From NCBI GenBank assembly GCA_024195585.1, contig SWBL01000391.1:1-43052 (forward strand): DNA of 43,052 nucleotides. Reading direction: 5' to 3'. A program made the position numbers and the translations under genes. The notes below the pieces were generated by a model. That model did not search any database. It was not told where the DNA came from and was given only the letters and a program-made list of their open reading frames with translations. Origin of the DNA: Aureobasidium sp. EXF-3400 (lineage: Eukaryota; Ascomycota; Dothideomycetes; Dothideales; Saccotheciaceae). Below are positions 41,259 through 43,052 of the stretch, piece after piece (within the stretch, counting starts at the first letter, position 1; each line of letters starts with the position of its first letter).

Positions 41259-42221
41259 ATGCTGATAACTCAGATACTCATCTCTCTCTACCTTGTAATG
41301 ATTACATGCGCGCAGATGACAGACAATCGCATCAAAAATTGGTTAACCGAGCAAATCAAGCAACAAAAGCTATCACCGCTACGATTTTTTGGGAGACATA
41401 ATGAATTCGACGCTCAATCGCTCACCACACGAGAAATTCTGGATTTTGATTTCAGCGCAGAATGCTCGGGGTTCATGGACTTGAAGATGATTGAGATAGA
41501 AAGTTCGGATATTGTGGACAAGATCACTATGATCATTGGAGGACTTGAAGATGAGGCCGGTGAGGAAGAGCTTATACAGCAAGCCATCGAGAAACTGCAG
41601 GGTATTGCCACTTTTAGTGACAGGTTTGTATCTTTCCGCCGTAAAAGACACTTTTCCCAAGTGCTGACAGAATACAGTATCACTTTTGACAATGTGTTCA
41701 TCAACTACGAAGGTATGGATGCCAACTTTCAACGATGGGCAAGCCGGGCAAGATATGGTGGTAGAATAGCATTCGAACTCGAGAACGTCTCCGGCACCTT
41801 GAAACCAGAACATCACACAAGATCGACGTCTGACACGCCAAATATCAGCATCCAAGCTATCTGGAGATACAGATATAACCCACCAAAACCCCGCAACACA
41901 ACCCGTCCTGCCCTTCCACCAACAACAAATCTACACCCTGGCCCAAGACCCATGACCTGGGACCTACGAATCCAACACGCCATCATCGATAGCGAAAAAG
42001 GTGTTATTACGCTTGAAGACGACATTAACCAAGTCCCACCTACAATAAAAGCAATTGCAAAGTATGCATTACACGAAACCCTGACCAGACAAGGTAATTT
42101 CGGTACGAGCAGGATTCGCAAGTGGGGTTTGGATGAGCCGAATGACGACTTACCGTATGTTGGAGATAGAAGTATTGGTGGGGGTGTGCGAGTGGAACTT
42201 CCACCGCCGTATAGCGAGTAG
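41259..42221 (+). CDS. Hypothetical protein with C-terminal PPPY motif
   Basis: An open frame of 320 codons from an ATG in good context (CACCATGC). A 54-nt segment at 41624-41677 has all the signs of an intron (GTTTGT donor, GCTGAC branch, ATACAG acceptor) and is divisible by three; removing it takes out a basic insert (FRRKRHFSQVL region) and leaves 302 residues. The first 19 residues are hydrophobic (MLITQILISLYLVMITCAQ), which could be a signal peptide or anchor; a start at MTDNRIKNW would remove it. The rest is soluble-looking. The last residues read VELPPPYSE, an exact PPxY motif of the type bound by WW domains of Rsp5/NEDD4-type ubiquitin ligases. A signal peptide and a cytosolic PPxY ligand do not fit together unless the protein is membrane-anchored. 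No family recognised. Confidence 0.7.
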   Translation: MLITQILISLYLVMITCAQMTDNRIKNWLTEQIKQQKLSPLRFFGRHNEFDAQSLTTREILDFDFSAECSGFMDLKMIEIESSDIVDKITMIIGGLEDEAGEEELIQQAIEKLQGIATFSDRFVSFRRKRHFSQVLTEYSITFDNVFINYEGMDANFQRWASRARYGGRIAFELENVSGTLKPEHHTRSTSDTPNISIQAIWRYRYNPPKPRNTTRPALPPTTNLHPGPRPMTWDLRIQHAIIDSEKGVITLEDDINQVPPTIKAIAKYALHETLTRQGNFGTSRIRKWGLDEPNDDLPYVGDRSIGGGVRVELPPPYSE

Positions 42222-42820
42222 AGGTTGATGTCTTTCGGCAATAGCGAGATGCATGCGGATATGAACTGTTCAGGCTTTGGCGAAACGTGTTTGTAATTGC
42301 TTCGATGATACATTGGTTATGATAGCATTGACATGATCGCAATCTTGCTCTACTAGTGGAACAAAGAATGATACTTGATGGCGAGCTGTTAGTCACGTGC
42401 TTCACCACCAGACACTGAGACCATCAGCCAACCATGAGCATGGTAAGGCACTCTCAATCATTCCAATTTACATTCACGAGGGCAAGCATGGAAAGAATTA
42501 TTGGTTGAACGTAAAAAGAGACATTTTCATTTCTAAGCTCCAGCACAAGAATAAGCATCAAATGCATAACGAAAGCTGTAGCTCGCAGACAACAAGATAG
42601 AAAAGTGAATGCTTGTTTTGGTCATAGCCCGAACATCCTCCATGCGATTAGCATGGTCGAACACCGGGGCGTTATTTGTCTGCTCCTTTCCCATAAACTT
42701 CATCCTAGATCAAGTCTACCCAGCCGCGTCCTAAATCGTGAAAGGGTATGCTCGAACATACTCTTGAGATGCTCAAGCGGGTATCGGAAAGGCTTCCCAT
42801 CACTCGTTGATGGAAACCGC
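42222..42820. other. Convergent gene-less stretch
   Basis: About 600 bp between the stop of the PPPY protein gene and the stop of eEF2. It should contain both transcript ends. No gene seen. Confidence 0.45.
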
Positions 42821-43052
42821 TTAGAGCTTGTCGTAGTAGTTCTCGTAACCGGGAACCTCGGGCTTGAGACCCTTGCGCTTGCGCATATCCTCGGTGACTT
42901 GACCGGGGAGGGTGGTCTTGTCGAGAGGAGAACCACCGGGGAGGACCTGCCAATGGTCGAAGACCAACTGGGGGAAGGCCTGACCGGAGGTGGCGGCACG
43001 GAGATCGGCGTTGAAACCGAAGGACTCCTTGACGGGAAGGTAGGCCTTGATG
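42821..43052 (-). CDS. Translation elongation factor 2 (eEF2), C-terminal end, partial
   Basis: The last 76 codons of eEF2, the GTPase that moves peptidyl-tRNA and mRNA on the ribosome. The segment covers the end of domain [51 protein letters not shown] and the universal C-terminus ENYYDKL followed by TAA (42821-42823). Codons end mostly in C or G, as expected of a highly expressed gene. The 5' part lies outside the window. It reads without interruption here. Confidence 0.96.
   Translation of the reverse strand, partial: IKAYLPVKESFGFNADLRAATSGQAFPQLVFDHWQVLPGGSPLDKTTLPGQVTEDMRKRKGLKPEVPGYENYYDKL

Noticed and set aside
42700..42999. 99-codon and 82-codon frames over the eEF2 end
   Set aside because: Shadow frames of the eEF2 coding sequence, which reads to the universal YYDKL end in the third frame.

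Overview
The window looks like nuclear DNA of a filamentous ascomycete (Pezizomycotina). Nearly all genes are interrupted by short introns of about 45-60 nt with GTRAGT-like donors and CTRAY branch sites close to the acceptor. The gene families are fungal: a Zn2Cys6 regulator, a SAT4/PTH11-type seven-helix protein, a HypA/questin-oxidase-like protein, a group of hybrid histidine kinase, and eEF2. I could not place it to genus. Exon models below were built by hand by joining reading frames at splice sites; where several exons are joined, the summed lengths divide by three.

Layout. 1-6.2 kb: three unrecognised proteins (120-686 +; 1353-2141 -; 3598-4883 -) separated by long stretches without genes. 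6.2-12.5 kb: a hybrid histidine kinase (6228-9601 -) carrying an apparent one-base frameshift, divergent from a dead M3-family oligopeptidase gene (9910-12230 +) with five in-frame TAA/TAG codons and two frameshifts. 12.5-21.1 kb: a Gfo/Idh/MocA oxidoreductase, a secreted Thr/Ser-repeat plus glycine-rich surface protein with two compensating frameshifts, a disordered 648-residue protein, and a HypA-like oxidoreductase. 22.3-23.6 kb: a SAT4/PTH11-type membrane protein. 23.6-27 kb: 3.3 kb with no gene that I can support.

27-39.8 kb is the most interesting part. It is a compact set of genes that reads as a catabolic cluster: a dihydrodipicolinate-synthase-family lyase (26963-28285 -), sharing a 293 bp promoter with an amino-acid permease (28579-30559 +); a dihydropyrimidinase/hydantoinase-type cyclic amidohydrolase with all metal ligands (31011-33178 +); a Zn2Cys6 transcription factor (33614-36119 +); a DUF3830 cyclophilin-like protein (36317-36760 -), divergent from a TauD/TfdA-type Fe(II)/2-oxoglutarate dioxygenase (37034-38370 +); and an MFS monocarboxylate-type transporter (38410-39794 -). 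The gaps between them carry several HGATAR (GATA-factor) sites and CGG/CCG inverted repeats of the kind Zn2Cys6 proteins bind. My inference is uptake of a cyclic amide or modified amino acid, ring opening, oxidative or aldol cleavage, and export or import of an organic acid, under nitrogen control and a cluster-specific activator. The substrate cannot be read from the sequence.

40.1-43.05 kb: a GFA/CENP-V-type zinc protein, an unrecognised protein ending in a PPPY motif, and the C-terminal end of eEF2 running off the right edge.
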